From: Duganella zoogloeoides
GTDB lineage: Bacteria; Pseudomonadota; Gammaproteobacteria; Burkholderiales; Burkholderiaceae_D
Assembly: GCF_034479515.1 (NCBI RefSeq)
Contig: NZ_CP140152.1
Location: forward strand, 3,472,001 to 3,536,000
Direction: 5' to 3'
Length of the DNA: 64,000 bases
Shown: positions 16,090-25,312 of the stretch, in pieces
Layout: each line of letters starts with the position of its first letter
Numbering within the stretch: the stretch's first letter is position 1
Translations under genes and position numbers: made by a program
Notes under the pieces: model-generated
What the model saw: the letters and a program-made list of their open reading frames with translations, nothing else
Told to the model about the DNA's origin: nothing
Database searches by the model: none

Positions 16090-16707
16090 ATGAGCGAATT
16101 CGAACTACAGGTAGCGGCACTGCCACGGTGGCGCCAGCGCGCGGCGCTGCGGGTATTGAACTTTTTCGGCTGGAAGCTGCTGTTCCGCCCCCTGCCCGGC
16201 CCGCGTGGCATTTGCGTGATTTATCCGCACACGTCGAACTGGGATTTCCCGATCGGCTTGCTGGGCAAATGGGCGATGGACCAGCCATTCCGCTTCCTGG
16301 CCAAGGATTCGCTGTTCAAGTCACCGTTGGGGCCGTGGTTCCGCTGGCTGGGCGGCGAGCCGGTGCAGCGCGGTGCGCCGCAAGGCACCATCAAGGCCCA
16401 GGCCGAGCGCATGAACGCCGCCGATTTTTATTGGGTGGGTATCACGCCCGAAGGCACGCGCGCGTACCGCCCCAACTGGAAGAGCGGCTTTTACCACCTG
16501 GCGATGGAAGCGAAAGTGCCGCTGGTGCTGGTGTTCATGGACTATCCGAGCAAGACCCTGAGCCTGGTCGATCACATTTACCTTACCGGCGACCAGGAGG
16601 CCGACATGGCGGCGATCCGCGCGGTGCTTGAGGGTCACCAGGGCCTGCACCCGGAGAATGCGGCGCCGATTATCCTGGCGGAGCGGCGCGCGGAGCCGCG
16701 CGGCTAG
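16090..16707 (+). CDS. PlsC-like 1-acyl-glycerol-3-phosphate acyltransferase family protein
   Basis: The product has 205 residues from the ATG at 16090, which has CAGGA at good spacing; an ATG at 16081 adds three residues. It carries the acyltransferase block HTSNWD (His47...Asp52, the HX4D catalytic motif) and ITPEGTR (acceptor-phosphate motif EGTR). It lacks clear membrane spans, and belongs to the short branch of the family found in many proteobacteria. It probably transfers an acyl chain to a lipid acceptor at the inner membrane. It ends 3 bases before the convergent hupE. Confidence 0.85.
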   Translation: MSEFELQVAALPRWRQRAALRVLNFFGWKLLFRPLPGPRGICVIYPHTSNWDFPIGLLGKWAMDQPFRFLAKDSLFKSPLGPWFRWLGGEPVQRGAPQGTIKAQAERMNAADFYWVGITPEGTRAYRPNWKSGFYHLAMEAKVPLVLVFMDYPSKTLSLVDHIYLTGDQEADMAAIRAVLEGHQGLHPENAAPIILAERRAEPRG

Positions 16708-16710
16708 CCT

Positions 16711-17271
16711 TTACAGCGCCGCAGCAAGCACCATGCCGGTCGCGGCAATCCCCGCACCGGAAAACTTGACCGCCAGCGCCGGTCCCACGCGGCCCAGCTG
16801 GCGGCCACCGTACACCAGCATCGCACTGGCGACGAGCAAACCCAGCGCGCTCGATACGGCCGGCAGTTCCAGGCCGTGCGCATTGCCGTGCAAGAACGCA
16901 AACGCGCCCACCATCGCCACACTTGCCGCCGCCGGCAAGCGCGCGGCAAAGGCGATCAGCGCACCGAGCGCCGCCACGGTCAGGGCGATGCCCAGCTCCA
17001 GTCCAGGGATTGCCATGCCCAGCGCGCCGGCCAGCATGCCCGCCATCACCATGCCGATGAACGTCGGCGGCAGCCACTGCGCGTTGGACTGGCGCGCGCT
17101 CCACACGCCCACCGCCAGCATCGCCAATAAATGATCGATGCCGGTGAACGGATGGGCGACGCCGCCGAGGAAGCCGTGCGCATGAAAGCCCGCCTGCGGG
17201 TGGGCGACGGCGGCGGTGCTGGCCAGCACCAGCGTCAGCGCTGGAACGAGGATTTTGACGGTGCGTTTCAT
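16711..17271 (-). CDS. HupE/UreJ-family nickel transporter
   Basis: The product has 186 residues. It begins with a hydrophobic leader ending AVAHPQ, as in HupE, followed by [23 protein letters not shown], whose HP and HxxD residues are the family signature for nickel. About six membrane segments are present; [10 protein letters not shown] is the second conserved His motif. It is the last gene of the urease operon and overlaps ureG by four bases, so it probably supplies nickel for urease. Confidence 0.9.
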   Translation of the reverse strand: MKRTVKILVPALTLVLASTAAVAHPQAGFHAHGFLGGVAHPFTGIDHLLAMLAVGVWSARQSNAQWLPPTFIGMVMAGMLAGALGMAIPGLELGIALTVAALGALIAFAARLPAAASVAMVGAFAFLHGNAHGLELPAVSSALGLLVASAMLVYGGRQLGRVGPALAVKFSGAGIAATGMVLAAAL

Positions 17272-17915
17272 TTGGTCTCCTGGGCAAAGTGCGGGGTCGA
17301 GCCGAGCAGGCCCTGTTCGCGGATAAAATCGATGACAGCGGTGACGCCGTCGCCGCTGCGCAGGTTGGTGAAGATGAACGGCCGGCTGCCGCGCTGCTGC
17401 CTGGCGTCGCGCGCCATCACGTCCAGGTCCGCGCCCACGTGCGGCGCCAGGTCGGTCTTGTTGATGATCAGCAGGTCGGAGCGGGTGATGCCGGGACCGC
17501 CCTTGCGTGGAATCTTTTCGCCACCTGCCACGTCGATCACATAGATCGTCAGGTCGGACAGCTCGGGGCTGAAGGTGGCGGCCAGGTTGTCGCCGCCCGA
17601 CTCCACCAGGATCAGGTCGAGATTGGGGAAATCGGCCTGCATGCGGGCGATGGCTTCCAGGTTGATCGAGGCATCTTCGCGGATCGCCGTGTGCGGGCAG
17701 CCGCCCGTCTCCACGCCCATCAGGCGCTCGGCCGGCAGCGCGTCGGCGCGCAGCAGGATTTCCATGTCTTCCTTGGTGTAGATGTCATTGGTGATGACCG
17801 CCATGTCGTAGTGGTCGCGCATGCCCTTGCACAGCATTTCGCACAGGGCGGTCTTGCCGGAACCGACCGGGCCGCCGATGCCGACGCGCAAGGGATTGGA
17901 AGTCATTTGAGTCAT
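17268..17915 (-). CDS. ureG: Urease accessory GTPase UreG
   Basis: The product has 215 residues, full length. The P-loop GPVGSGKT is at about 14-21, the nickel-binding GGCPHT motif lies in [14 protein letters not shown], and [13 protein letters not shown] is the guanine-specificity region. UreG is a GTPase that hands nickel to the urease apoenzyme in complex with UreF and UreD. It follows ureF after 24 bases and overlaps hupE. An alternative in-frame ATG is at 17906. Confidence 0.97.
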   Translation of the reverse strand: MTQMTSNPLRVGIGGPVGSGKTALCEMLCKGMRDHYDMAVITNDIYTKEDMEILLRADALPAERLMGVETGGCPHTAIREDASINLEAIARMQADFPNLDLILVESGGDNLAATFSPELSDLTIYVIDVAGGEKIPRKGGPGITRSDLLIINKTDLAPHVGADLDVMARDARQQRGSRPFIFTNLRSGDGVTAVIDFIREQGLLGSTPHFAQETK

Positions 17916-17939
17916 ATCGTTTATCTCGTTTTTGTAAAA

Positions 17940-18620
17940 TTATGATCGGTAAAGCCGGCTGTACTGCACCTCGTGCTGCATCGACAGCAGCGACAAGCCA
18001 GGCGCCCAGTTGCACATGTCGTCGTCAGGGACGGTTTGCGCGTAACGGGCAGCGGCCTCGATATCGTCGCGCAGGGACAGCAGCATTCGCTGCCCCGCCA
18101 CCTGCCCCAGCGGCACGGATTTCACGCACACCAGCACCTGGTTTTCGGCCCACGCGAACAGCATGGCCAGCAGCGCGGCGTCGTGCGGAATCTTCAGTGC
18201 CGCCACGGCGCAGGCAAACGCGGTGGGCAGCGCCACTTCGGGTTCGCGCTGCAAGTGGGCTTTGGCGTCGGCATCGAGGATATCGAGTTCGCCCAGCAGC
18301 TTGACCAGCGAGTAGCCCATCTGGATGGTCTCGGCGCGGAATTCCGCACTGTCGCGCGAGGCGATGAAGCGCTCGCTCCAGTCGTCCACGGCCTGCCAGT
18401 CGCGGTTGGTCCACGCCTGCATCAGGCGCCAGGCGACCGGCGCTTCCCATTGCGCCACGACTTCGTGCAGGTGGCGCAAAATCCAGGCGCGCGCCGTGGG
18501 CGCGTTGTGCACGGTGCCGTTTTCCAGCGCGGCCTCCAGGCCTTGCGAGTAACTGTAAGCGCCGATGGGCAACGCAGGGCTGGCGAATTGCAGCAGGTTG
18601 AGCAGTGCAGAGGCTTGCAT
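17940..18620 (-). CDS. ureF: Urease accessory protein UreF
   Basis: The product has 226 residues. It begins LLNLLQFASPALPIGAYSYSQGLE, the conserved UreF N-terminus, and ends in the usual Arg/Tyr-containing tail (QHEVQYSRLYRS). UreF is an all-helical protein that binds UreD and gates UreG. It is separated from ureE by 94 bases that carry a dispersed-repeat-like element. Confidence 0.95.
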   Translation of the reverse strand: MQASALLNLLQFASPALPIGAYSYSQGLEAALENGTVHNAPTARAWILRHLHEVVAQWEAPVAWRLMQAWTNRDWQAVDDWSERFIASRDSAEFRAETIQMGYSLVKLLGELDILDADAKAHLQREPEVALPTAFACAVAALKIPHDAALLAMLFAWAENQVLVCVKSVPLGQVAGQRMLLSLRDDIEAAARYAQTVPDDDMCNWAPGLSLLSMQHEVQYSRLYRS

Positions 18621-18644
18621 TATTTAGCCACCGTCAGACCCGTT

Positions 18645-18664
18645 ATCCTCGCGAACGCGGGGAT
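18645..18664. repeat. dRS3-like dispersed inverted repeat between ureE and ureF
   Basis: ATCCTCGCG-AA-CGCGGGGAT has 9-bp arms with one mismatch. The surroundings (CGTTATCC..., and on the minus strand a frame reading MDPRVREDN) look like the widespread betaproteobacterial/neisserial intergenic element with consensus near GTCATTCCCGCG...CGCGGGAATCCA. A single copy occurs in this window, inside the urease operon. Confidence 0.5.
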
Positions 18665-18714
18665 CCATGCGGAGCCGGAATGCACGCCGATGCGGGATGA
18701 TGGATTTGGTGCTT

Positions 18715-19224
18715 TCAATTGGAATCACCGGGCCGGTGTATCTTCTGCCGCACCGGGATCGGCGCCAGCGGATGGTTGTCGTGGTGATGGCCATGGCCGC
18801 CGCCATACGCGCCCGACTCCGGCTCGAACGCAGCCGATTCTTCCACCACCACCGCGCCCAGCCCCGCCAGCATTTCCTTCAATACCGCATCGGCGCGGAT
18901 GCGCAGGAAGCCGTCGCCAACCTGCGCCTGGGTGTGGCGGTTACCGAGGTGGAAGGCGCAGCGCAGCAGCGTGTGGGCGTCGGCGCACGTCACCTTGTAG
19001 GTGGGCTCCGCCGCCGCCACCACGGCGATCACGCGCCGGTCTTCGCCGGTGAGCAGGTCGCCGTCGCGCAGCACGGTGCCGCGCGTGGTGAAGACTGCCA
19101 CGTCTTCACCGTTGTCGAGGGTGGCGCGCAGGCGGCATTTTTCGCGCAGTTCGTAGGGCAGTACCAGCCGCGCGGCGATGGGGCCAGCTTCGGCCGCTGA
19201 AATCTTGGTGTGAAAGGTGAACAT
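18715..19224 (-). CDS. ureE: Urease nickel metallochaperone UreE
   Basis: The product has 169 residues. It has the two-domain UreE layout: peptide-binding N-terminal part (LPYELREKCRLRATLDNGEDV) and metal-binding part with HLGNRHTQAQV, containing the conserved nickel His. The tail holds HGHHHDNH, a His-rich nickel store. The last 18 residues after the His cluster look like an extension that runs toward the dispersed repeat downstream. Nine bases separate it from ureC. Confidence 0.95.
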   Translation of the reverse strand: MFTFHTKISAAEAGPIAARLVLPYELREKCRLRATLDNGEDVAVFTTRGTVLRDGDLLTGEDRRVIAVVAAAEPTYKVTCADAHTLLRCAFHLGNRHTQAQVGDGFLRIRADAVLKEMLAGLGAVVVEESAAFEPESGAYGGGHGHHHDNHPLAPIPVRQKIHRPGDSN

Positions 19225-19233
19225 GTGGTTTGC

Positions 19234-20940
19234 TTAGAACAGGAAGTAACGCTGCGCCATCGGCAGCACGCTGGCCGCTTCGCACACCAGCAGCTCGCCA
19301 TTGGCGCGCACTTCGTAGGTTTCGGGGTTGACGTCCATCCTGGGCGCCAGGTCGTTGTGGATCATGTCGGACTTGCGCAGCGCGCGCATGTTCTTCGCCA
19401 CGATCAGCGTTTTATTGAGCTTGAGCCGCTCGCCAATGCCGTCGTCGTACGCCGACTGCGAGACAAACGTAAACGACTTTTTCAGGCCGCCGCCAAAGGC
19501 GCCGAACATCATCCGGTAGTGCACCGGCTGCGGCGTGGGGATCGACGCGTTCGGGTCGCCCATCGGCGCGGCCGCGATCATGCCGCCCTTGATGATGGTG
19601 GACGGCTTGACGCCGAAGAACGCCGGCTTCCACAGCACCAGGTCGGCGATCTTGCCCACTTCGACCGAGCCCACCGCATGCGCAATGCCGTGCGTGATGG
19701 CCGGGTTGATCGTGTACTTGGCGATGTAGCGCTTGACGCGGAAGTTGTCGTTGTTCGACGAATCCTGCGGCAGCGGACCGCGCTGCACCTTCATCTTGTG
19801 CGCGGTTTGCCAGGTGCGCAGCACCACTTCGCCCACGCGGCCCATGGCCTGCGAATCGGACGACATCATCGAGATGGCGCCGATGTCGTGCAGGATGTCT
19901 TCGGCGGCGATGGTTTCGCGGCGGATGCGCGATTCGGCAAACGCCACGTCTTCCACGATGGCGGGATCGAGGTGGTGGCACACCATCAGCATGTCCAGGT
20001 GTTCGTCGAGCGTGTTGACGGTAAACGGCCGGGTGGGATTGGTGGACGATGGCAGCACGTTCGATTCGCCCACGGCCGCGATGATGTCCGGTGCATGGCC
20101 GCCGCCCGCTCCTTCGGTGTGGAAGGTGTGGATGGTGCGGTCCTTGAACGCGGCGATGGTGTCGGCCAGGTAGCCGCCTTCGTTGAGGGTGTCGCTGTGG
20201 ATGGCTACCTGCACATCCATGTCGTCGGCGACAGTGAGGCAGTTGTCGATGGCGGCCGGGGTGCTGCCCCAGTCCTCGTGCAGTTTCAGGCCGATGGCGC
20301 CGGCCCGCACCTGTTCTTCCAGCGGCGCGGGCAGGCTCACATTGCCCTTGCCGAGGAAGCCGAGGTTCATGGGAAAGGCATCGGCCGCCTGCAGCATCGA
20401 GTGCAAATGCCACGGGCCCGGGGTGCAGGTGGTGGCCGAGGTGCCGGCCGAGGGACCGGTGCCGCCGCCGATCATCGTGGTCACGCCGCTCGTCAAGGCT
20501 TCCTCGATCTGCTGCGGGCAGATGAAGTGGATGTGGGTGTCCACCCCGCCAGCGGTGACGATCTTGCCTTCGCCGGCGATGATCTCGGTGGCGGCGGCGA
20601 TGATCATCGTGACGCCGGGCTGGATGTCCGGGTTGCCGGCCTTGCCGATGGCGGCGATCATGCCGTCGCGCAGGCCGATGTCGGCCTTGACGATGCCCCA
20701 GTGGTCGATGATGACGGCGTTGGTGATCACGGTATCCATCACCAGCGGGTCGGTGCGGCAGCGCTGCGACTGGCCCATGCCGTCGCGGATCACTTTGCCC
20801 CCGCCAAATTTCACTTCTTCGCCGTAGATGGCGTAATCATGTTCGATTTCGATAAACAGTTCGGTGTCGGCCAAACGGATGCGGTCACCAACGGTGGGAC
20901 CGAACATCTCCGAATAAGCGCGGCGCGAGATTGTAGCCAT
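19234..20940 (-). CDS. ureC: Urease alpha subunit UreC
   Basis: The product has 568 residues, full length. The active site is intact: HIH at 136-138, the carbamylated lysine in GLKLHEDWG (Lys219, His221), HTEGAGGGH near 274-282, the catalytic flap MVCHHL (Cys321, His322, His323) and the nickel Asp in SSDSQAMGR (about 362). It hydrolyses urea to ammonia and carbamate as a (UreABC)3 complex in the cytoplasm. Confidence 0.98.
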   Translation of the reverse strand: MATISRRAYSEMFGPTVGDRIRLADTELFIEIEHDYAIYGEEVKFGGGKVIRDGMGQSQRCRTDPLVMDTVITNAVIIDHWGIVKADIGLRDGMIAAIGKAGNPDIQPGVTMIIAAATEIIAGEGKIVTAGGVDTHIHFICPQQIEEALTSGVTTMIGGGTGPSAGTSATTCTPGPWHLHSMLQAADAFPMNLGFLGKGNVSLPAPLEEQVRAGAIGLKLHEDWGSTPAAIDNCLTVADDMDVQVAIHSDTLNEGGYLADTIAAFKDRTIHTFHTEGAGGGHAPDIIAAVGESNVLPSSTNPTRPFTVNTLDEHLDMLMVCHHLDPAIVEDVAFAESRIRRETIAAEDILHDIGAISMMSSDSQAMGRVGEVVLRTWQTAHKMKVQRGPLPQDSSNNDNFRVKRYIAKYTINPAITHGIAHAVGSVEVGKIADLVLWKPAFFGVKPSTIIKGGMIAAAPMGDPNASIPTPQPVHYRMMFGAFGGGLKKSFTFVSQSAYDDGIGERLKLNKTLIVAKNMRALRKSDMIHNDLAPRMDVNPETYEVRANGELLVCEAASVLPMAQRYFLF

Positions 20941-20960
20941 GTCTGCCTTTAGCTGAGTTT

Positions 20961-21287
20961 TTATTCTTTGGGGGGATTCGGGTCCAGCTTGCCCATGACT
21001 TTGCCGCTGAAGCCATAGACTTCCATGTCGCCCGACAGCGTGACCAGTTCCACCGTGCGTTGCTGGCCCGGCTCGAACCGGACCGCAGTGCCGGCGGCGA
21101 TGTTGAGGCGCTTGCCGTAAGCCTTCCAGCGCTCGAACTTGAGCTCCGTGTTCACTTCAAAAAAGTGGAAGTGCGAGCCGATCTGCACCGGGCGGTCGCC
21201 CTGGTTGGTCACCACCACCGTGGCGGTCTCGCGGCCTTCGTTGAGACCGATCTCGCCTTCCTTGAGTCGATATTCACCGGGAATCAT
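20961..21287 (-). CDS. ureB: Urease beta subunit UreB
   Basis: The product has 108 residues starting [19 protein letters not shown], the usual UreB start, with GAGGAG upstream. [10 protein letters not shown] is the family signature. The frame is open further upstream over ureA, but that is not coding. It ends NPPKE, 20 bases before ureC. Confidence 0.96.
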   Translation of the reverse strand: MIPGEYRLKEGEIGLNEGRETATVVVTNQGDRPVQIGSHFHFFEVNTELKFERWKAYGKRLNIAAGTAVRFEPGQQRTVELVTLSGDMEVYGFSGKVMGKLDPNPPKE

Positions 21288-21301
21288 TGCGATCTCCTCG
21301 T

Positions 21302-21604
21302 TCAGGGTATGGGATTGTGGACGGTGACAAGCTTGCTGCCGTCGGGGAAAGTGGCTTCGACCTGGATGTCCGGGATCATCTCGGGGATGCCATCCATGAC
21401 ATCCTTGCGCGACAGGATGGTCTGCCCCTCGGACATCAGCTGCGCCACGGTCTTGCCGTCGCGCGCGCCTTCCATGATGGCGCAAGTGATCAACGCCACC
21501 GCTTCCGGATAATTGAGCTTCAATCCGCGCGCCAGGCGGCGCTCGGCCACGATGCCGGCGGTGAAGATCAGCAGTTTGTCTTTTTCTCTGGGTGTCAGTT
21601 CCAT
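21302..21604 (-). CDS. ureA: Urease gamma subunit UreA
   Basis: The product has exactly 100 residues, as usual, starting [17 protein letters not shown] and ending in the conserved [29 protein letters not shown] is the second signature. It lies between ureD (38 bases upstream) and ureB (14 bases downstream). Confidence 0.97.
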   Translation of the reverse strand: MELTPREKDKLLIFTAGIVAERRLARGLKLNYPEAVALITCAIMEGARDGKTVAQLMSEGQTILSRKDVMDGIPEMIPDIQVEATFPDGSKLVTVHNPIP

Positions 21605-21642
21605 GTGCTTCCAGTCATATTCGTATTCTGTTCGTCGGCGGT

Positions 21643-22587
21643 TCAGGTTTGCCAGATGCGCGGCGTGACCGCTTCGCGCTCCAGCAATTGCGGGCGCACG
21701 CGGCGCCACACCGCCAGCATCAGGCGGCGCGCGGTCTCGCTGTCGTCGCCCAGGTGGCGCGCCACGAGCACGCCCCTGGTATGGGTAACGCCGAACACAT
21801 GCCCACCGTTGACCACAGCGCCGGCCGAGCCGTGGGCCGCAGCGTTTGCCGCACCGTTGGCAGCAGTAACGGCCGCACCGTCCGCCGCAATGTCGGCGCG
21901 GATATCGGCCAGCAGCTGGTTCATCTGCGCCGCCGGCAGCGCCTTGCCCGCCGCGATCAGGGTGGCGCACACGGTGCGCCCGCCCAGCGCCAGCGGGCTG
22001 TCGAGCCGCCCGCCCAGCATGGCGCCCTGCTCCCACCACAGCAGCTTGCCCTCGCGCCGGATGGTGCTGCGCTGGGTAATGGTGCCGGTGTTGAACACTT
22101 CGCCCGAGCCGCGCCGGCCCATGCACAGGATCTCGCAGCCGATGTAGGTGGCCCCAGGCGCCAGCTCCACGTGCTGGTCGAGGATGACGTCGGCCGTGTC
22201 GAAGAAAATCGTCTCCTGCGGCAGCCATTCCAGCGCGGCGTGCTGGTTCACATGCAGGTGCACGGTCTGGCGCGAGCGCTTGCCGTTGGCCTGGTACCAC
22301 TTGGCCGCGCCGGGCGTGGTAATGCAGGCATGGGCGTGGTCGCCCACGCCGATGTCGATGGCCAGCTGGTCGCCGCCCACCACGCCGCCCGGCGGATGGA
22401 CCACGATGGCGTGGCAGACTTTTTCATCTTCCGGGTACAGCGCCTTTTGCACGCGCAGCGGGCCGTGGTGGCGGTTGTTGAACAGGCGCGTGGTGCCGCC
22501 GTCGTCCGCGAAACCGAGCGTGAGACCGGCCTGCCAGGCGGCGGCTTGGCGGGCAGTATGGTCGCTCGGTGAGGTGCAATCTGGCAT
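21643..22587 (-). CDS. ureD: Urease accessory protein UreD with Ala/Gly-rich insertion
   Basis: The product has 314 residues. It shows the UreD landmarks [39 protein letters not shown] and [12 protein letters not shown]. Residues about 234-262 are an Ala/Gly/Asn/His-rich low-complexity stretch not usual in the family and probably a surface loop. UreD binds apo-urease and UreF-UreG and forms a tunnel for nickel. It is the first gene of the operon, behind the sigma-54 promoter. Confidence 0.95.
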   Translation of the reverse strand: MPDCTSPSDHTARQAAAWQAGLTLGFADDGGTTRLFNNRHHGPLRVQKALYPEDEKVCHAIVVHPPGGVVGGDQLAIDIGVGDHAHACITTPGAAKWYQANGKRSRQTVHLHVNQHAALEWLPQETIFFDTADVILDQHVELAPGATYIGCEILCMGRRGSGEVFNTGTITQRSTIRREGKLLWWEQGAMLGGRLDSPLALGGRTVCATLIAAGKALPAAQMNQLLADIRADIAADGAAVTAANGAANAAAHGSAGAVVNGGHVFGVTHTRGVLVARHLGDDSETARRLMLAVWRRVRPQLLEREAVTPRIWQT

Positions 22588-22620
22588 GGCGCAATCGTTG
22601 ATAAATAATGTCGTGTCGTA

Positions 22621-22636
22621 TGCAAGCTGCGTGCCA
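22621..22636 (-). promoter_or_regulatory. Sigma-54 (RpoN) promoter of the urease operon
   Basis: On the minus strand this reads TGGCACGCAGCTTGCA, matching the sigma-54 consensus TGGCACG-N4-TTGCW at every defined position. The invariant GG and GC pairs are 10 bases apart. It lies 34 bases before the ureD start, and NtrC-type sites follow upstream. Confidence 0.88.
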
Positions 22637-22675
22637 GCCTGCCAAGATTATTCATAGCGGTTTTAGAAACATCAC

Positions 22676-22710
22676 GCACCGTAAAGGTGCATTTGCACCA
22701 ATGTAGCGCA
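22676..22710 (-). promoter_or_regulatory. Tandem NtrC-type enhancer sites
   Basis: GCACC-GTAAA-GGTGC (22676-22690) is a perfect match to the NtrC core GCACC-N5-GGTGC. A second weaker site, TGCACC-N5-AGCGCA (22694-22710), lies about two helical turns away. They lie about 75 and 95 bases upstream of the predicted start of the sigma-54 transcript, a usual enhancer position. Confidence 0.75.
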
Positions 22711-22733
22711 ATTCTCACGCCCGCAAATAAATG

Positions 22734-22761
22734 TTGACATCGAAATCGATTCCTATATCCT
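22734..22761 (+). promoter_or_regulatory. Sigma-70-type promoter of the TonB receptor gene
   Basis: TTGACA (22734-22739), 16 bases, then TATCCT (22756-22761). The spacer holds GAAATCGATTCC, a degenerate copy of the operator core found just downstream. The predicted transcript starts near 22768, about 105 bases before the receptor ATG. Confidence 0.6.
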
Positions 22762-22775
22762 GACTAAATCGTTGC

Positions 22776-22791
22776 ACTAAATCGATTTAGT
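22776..22791. promoter_or_regulatory. Perfect 16-bp palindromic operator, LacI type
   Basis: ACTAAATCGATTTAGT is a perfect palindrome with the central CG typical of LacI-family operators. It lies just downstream of the predicted start site. The left half ACTAAATCG is repeated at 22763-22771, and a related core lies in the promoter spacer. The LacI-family gene at 25313 is the obvious candidate to bind it. Confidence 0.75.
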
Positions 22792-22872
22792 AAGGCTCAG
22801 ACCGGACAGATCGCCTCATTAGTGTATCGATGCAGTAGAGGCCCACTATAAAAACCACAACGGAGACAACCG

Positions 22873-25284
22873 ATGGTCACAACACATTCCGGCAGCCAGC
22901 TGCCGCGCTATCCCAACATGAAGCCCATGGCTGCAGCCCTGGCGCTGCTGCAAATGTCGTCGCTGGCCCAGGCCCAGGAGGCCGCCCAGACCGGCGCACC
23001 GCAACTGGAACAGGTAATCGTCTCGGCCAACCGCCGCATCGAAAAGCTCGAAGACGTGCCGCAATCGATCTCGGTGCTGACCGGCGAAACGCTGGAGCGC
23101 AACAACGTGCGCGAGTTCGACGACATCGTCAACCTCTCCCCTGCCCTGACCATTTCCACCGGCACCCAGGTGGGCACCAACAGCATCAATATGCGCGGCA
23201 TCGGCACCACGTCCAACAATATCGGCATCGAGGGCGACGTGGCCGTCATCGTCGACGACATGCCGTACGCCCAGGCGCAGCAGGCGTTCCGCGACCAGTC
23301 GGATGTCGCGCGGGTGGAAGTGCTCAAGGGTCCGCAAAGCACCATGTTCGGCAAGAGCGCGATTGCCGGCGCGGTCGTGATCACGACCAAGCCCATCGGC
23401 GCGGGGCCGATGAAGGGCAAGCTGTCGCTGTTTCGCAGCAGCGACGACGAATACCGCGTGCAGACGTCCGTGAGCGGGCGCATGTCCGACACCGTCGGTG
23501 TGCGGGTATTCGCCAGCAAGACCAATTTCCCGGGCCTGCTCTACAACCTCACCACCGACAGCATGCAGAACGGCTCCGGCGGCAAGACTTTCTTCGCCAA
23601 GGTGCAGTGGCAGGTCACGCCGGACCTCGACGTGCAGCTCGCGCCGCGCTACGACCACGCGCTGCGCACCGGGAACACCGCTGCCATCAACTCGATCGGG
23701 CCGGGCGTGGGCTACCTGTACAACAAGAACTACAAGGCGCTGTCGAACACCGAGGTGCTGCGCGGGATTAACGTCTCGCAGTTCAACACCACCATCCGCA
23801 ACGACTCGCCCACCGGGCTGGAAGCGACCGATCGCGGCATCGGCGTGCGCGTGAACTACCTGTTCCCCGACAGTTCACCGATGGCCGGCCACGCGCTGAC
23901 GTCGATCACGTCGGTGGACAACAACAAGTCCAACGACTTCCGCGACAACGACAATATCGACCTGGTGTCCACGTTCTACCAGCTCGACCACTTCGGCAAA
24001 CCGTCGGGCATCAACGAGTCGCCCGAGATCAACGGCACCATGGACACCAAGATGACCAGCCAGGAGTTCCGCCTGACGTCGCCGGACAGCGGCAATTTCC
24101 GCTACCTGGCCGGCCTGTGGATCGCCCGCACCAGCATCGACCGCACCTACCGGCGCGGCAATCCGTTCGTCAAGGAGACCAGCTGGACCAACTACGAGAC
24201 GTCGTCGTCGGTGCTCAACCGCGCGCTGTACTTCAACGGCAGCTGGGACTTCATCCCGAAACACACGTTCACCGGCGGCGTGCGGCTCACGCGCGAATCG
24301 AACGACTACATGTTCCACACCATCGACAGCCTGCTGTCGTCGGCGCCGAACAACGTGCACACGGGCGAGAACTACTACAACGCGCCCAAGCACCACGAGA
24401 ACTACGTGACCGGCAAACTCGGTTACGGCTACAAGCTCACGCCCAACACCATGGTGTACGGCACCGCATCGACCGGCACCAAGGGCGTGGCATACGACAT
24501 GACCAGCGGCGCCAACAACGTCAACGTGTTCAAGCGCCTGCCGCTGGCGCCCGAGGAAGCCACCAGCTACGAAGCCGGCTTCAAGGCCAACCTGTGGAAC
24601 AACCGCGCCACGCTCAACCTGGCCGTGTTCAAGACCCGATTCCGCGACTATCAAACGTCGGCCACCGAGCGCTTCTCGGACGGCAGCCAGGCCAGCGTGT
24701 TGTACAGCATTCCGAAGATCCAGACCCAGGGTTTCGAGGCCGACGCCACTGCGCTGATCACGCGCGAATTCCTGTTGTCGGCCAACCTGGCCTTCACCCG
24801 CGCCACGGTGGTGAACTGGCGCCAGGGTCCGTGCTACAGCGGCGCCAAGGACTGCACCGTGCCGAACGAACTGGTGCCGGGCGCGTTCCTGCGCGACGCC
24901 AGCGGCGGCCTGATGCCCAACTCGCCCAAGTGGAAAACCAACCTGGGCGGCGAGTACACGCTGCCGATCAAAAGCTTCAAGACCGCGATCAACGCCAACG
25001 TGCGCGCGCAGTCCAAAGTGCAGGGCGCGATCAGCCAGGACCCGAGCCTGAAACGGCCCGGCCATGCTATCGTTGACCTGGGCGCCTCGATCGCCGGCCG
25101 CGGTGGAAAATACAAGCTGTCGGTCGGTGTAAAAAACCTGTTCGACCACCACTACTCGGTGGGCAACGGCGGCACCTTCCTGAACTTCAAGCAGACGTCG
25201 GGCCCCGACATTCGCTCGTATGGCTGGCAACCTGCGCGCGACGCATTCCGCTATTACACCGCCCGGCTGGACGTCAATTTCTGA
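22873..25284 (+). CDS. TonB-dependent outer-membrane receptor
   Basis: The product has 803 residues. After a signal peptide (cleavage near AQAQ at residue 35), the plug contains LEQVIVSANRRIEKLEDVPQ and SINMRGIG, then VEVLKGPQSTMFGKSAIAGAV, the classical plug motif. The barrel ends YYTARLDVNF with terminal Phe. It resembles receptors of the polysaccharide/oligosaccharide type rather than siderophore receptors, judging by context. It is the first gene of the uronate-polysaccharide locus and probably imports the oligosaccharide substrate. Confidence 0.92.
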   Translation: MVTTHSGSQLPRYPNMKPMAAALALLQMSSLAQAQEAAQTGAPQLEQVIVSANRRIEKLEDVPQSISVLTGETLERNNVREFDDIVNLSPALTISTGTQVGTNSINMRGIGTTSNNIGIEGDVAVIVDDMPYAQAQQAFRDQSDVARVEVLKGPQSTMFGKSAIAGAVVITTKPIGAGPMKGKLSLFRSSDDEYRVQTSVSGRMSDTVGVRVFASKTNFPGLLYNLTTDSMQNGSGGKTFFAKVQWQVTPDLDVQLAPRYDHALRTGNTAAINSIGPGVGYLYNKNYKALSNTEVLRGINVSQFNTTIRNDSPTGLEATDRGIGVRVNYLFPDSSPMAGHALTSITSVDNNKSNDFRDNDNIDLVSTFYQLDHFGKPSGINESPEINGTMDTKMTSQEFRLTSPDSGNFRYLAGLWIARTSIDRTYRRGNPFVKETSWTNYETSSSVLNRALYFNGSWDFIPKHTFTGGVRLTRESNDYMFHTIDSLLSSAPNNVHTGENYYNAPKHHENYVTGKLGYGYKLTPNTMVYGTASTGTKGVAYDMTSGANNVNVFKRLPLAPEEATSYEAGFKANLWNNRATLNLAVFKTRFRDYQTSATERFSDGSQASVLYSIPKIQTQGFEADATALITREFLLSANLAFTRATVVNWRQGPCYSGAKDCTVPNELVPGAFLRDASGGLMPNSPKWKTNLGGEYTLPIKSFKTAINANVRAQSKVQGAISQDPSLKRPGHAIVDLGASIAGRGGKYKLSVGVKNLFDHHYSVGNGGTFLNFKQTSGPDIRSYGWQPARDAFRYYTARLDVNF

Positions 25285-25312
25285 CCAGCCGCTTACCAGA
25301 ATCAAGGACACC

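Noticed and set aside
16711..17271. Reading the HupE-like gene as a hydrogenase gene
   Set aside because: No hydrogenase genes nearby; it overlaps ureG and ends the urease operon, so nickel supply to urease is the better explanation.
19210..20952. Plus-strand open frame of 580 codons opposite ureC
   Set aside because: Mirror frame of a highly conserved gene in high-GC DNA; His/Arg/Gly-rich translation with no recognisable domain.
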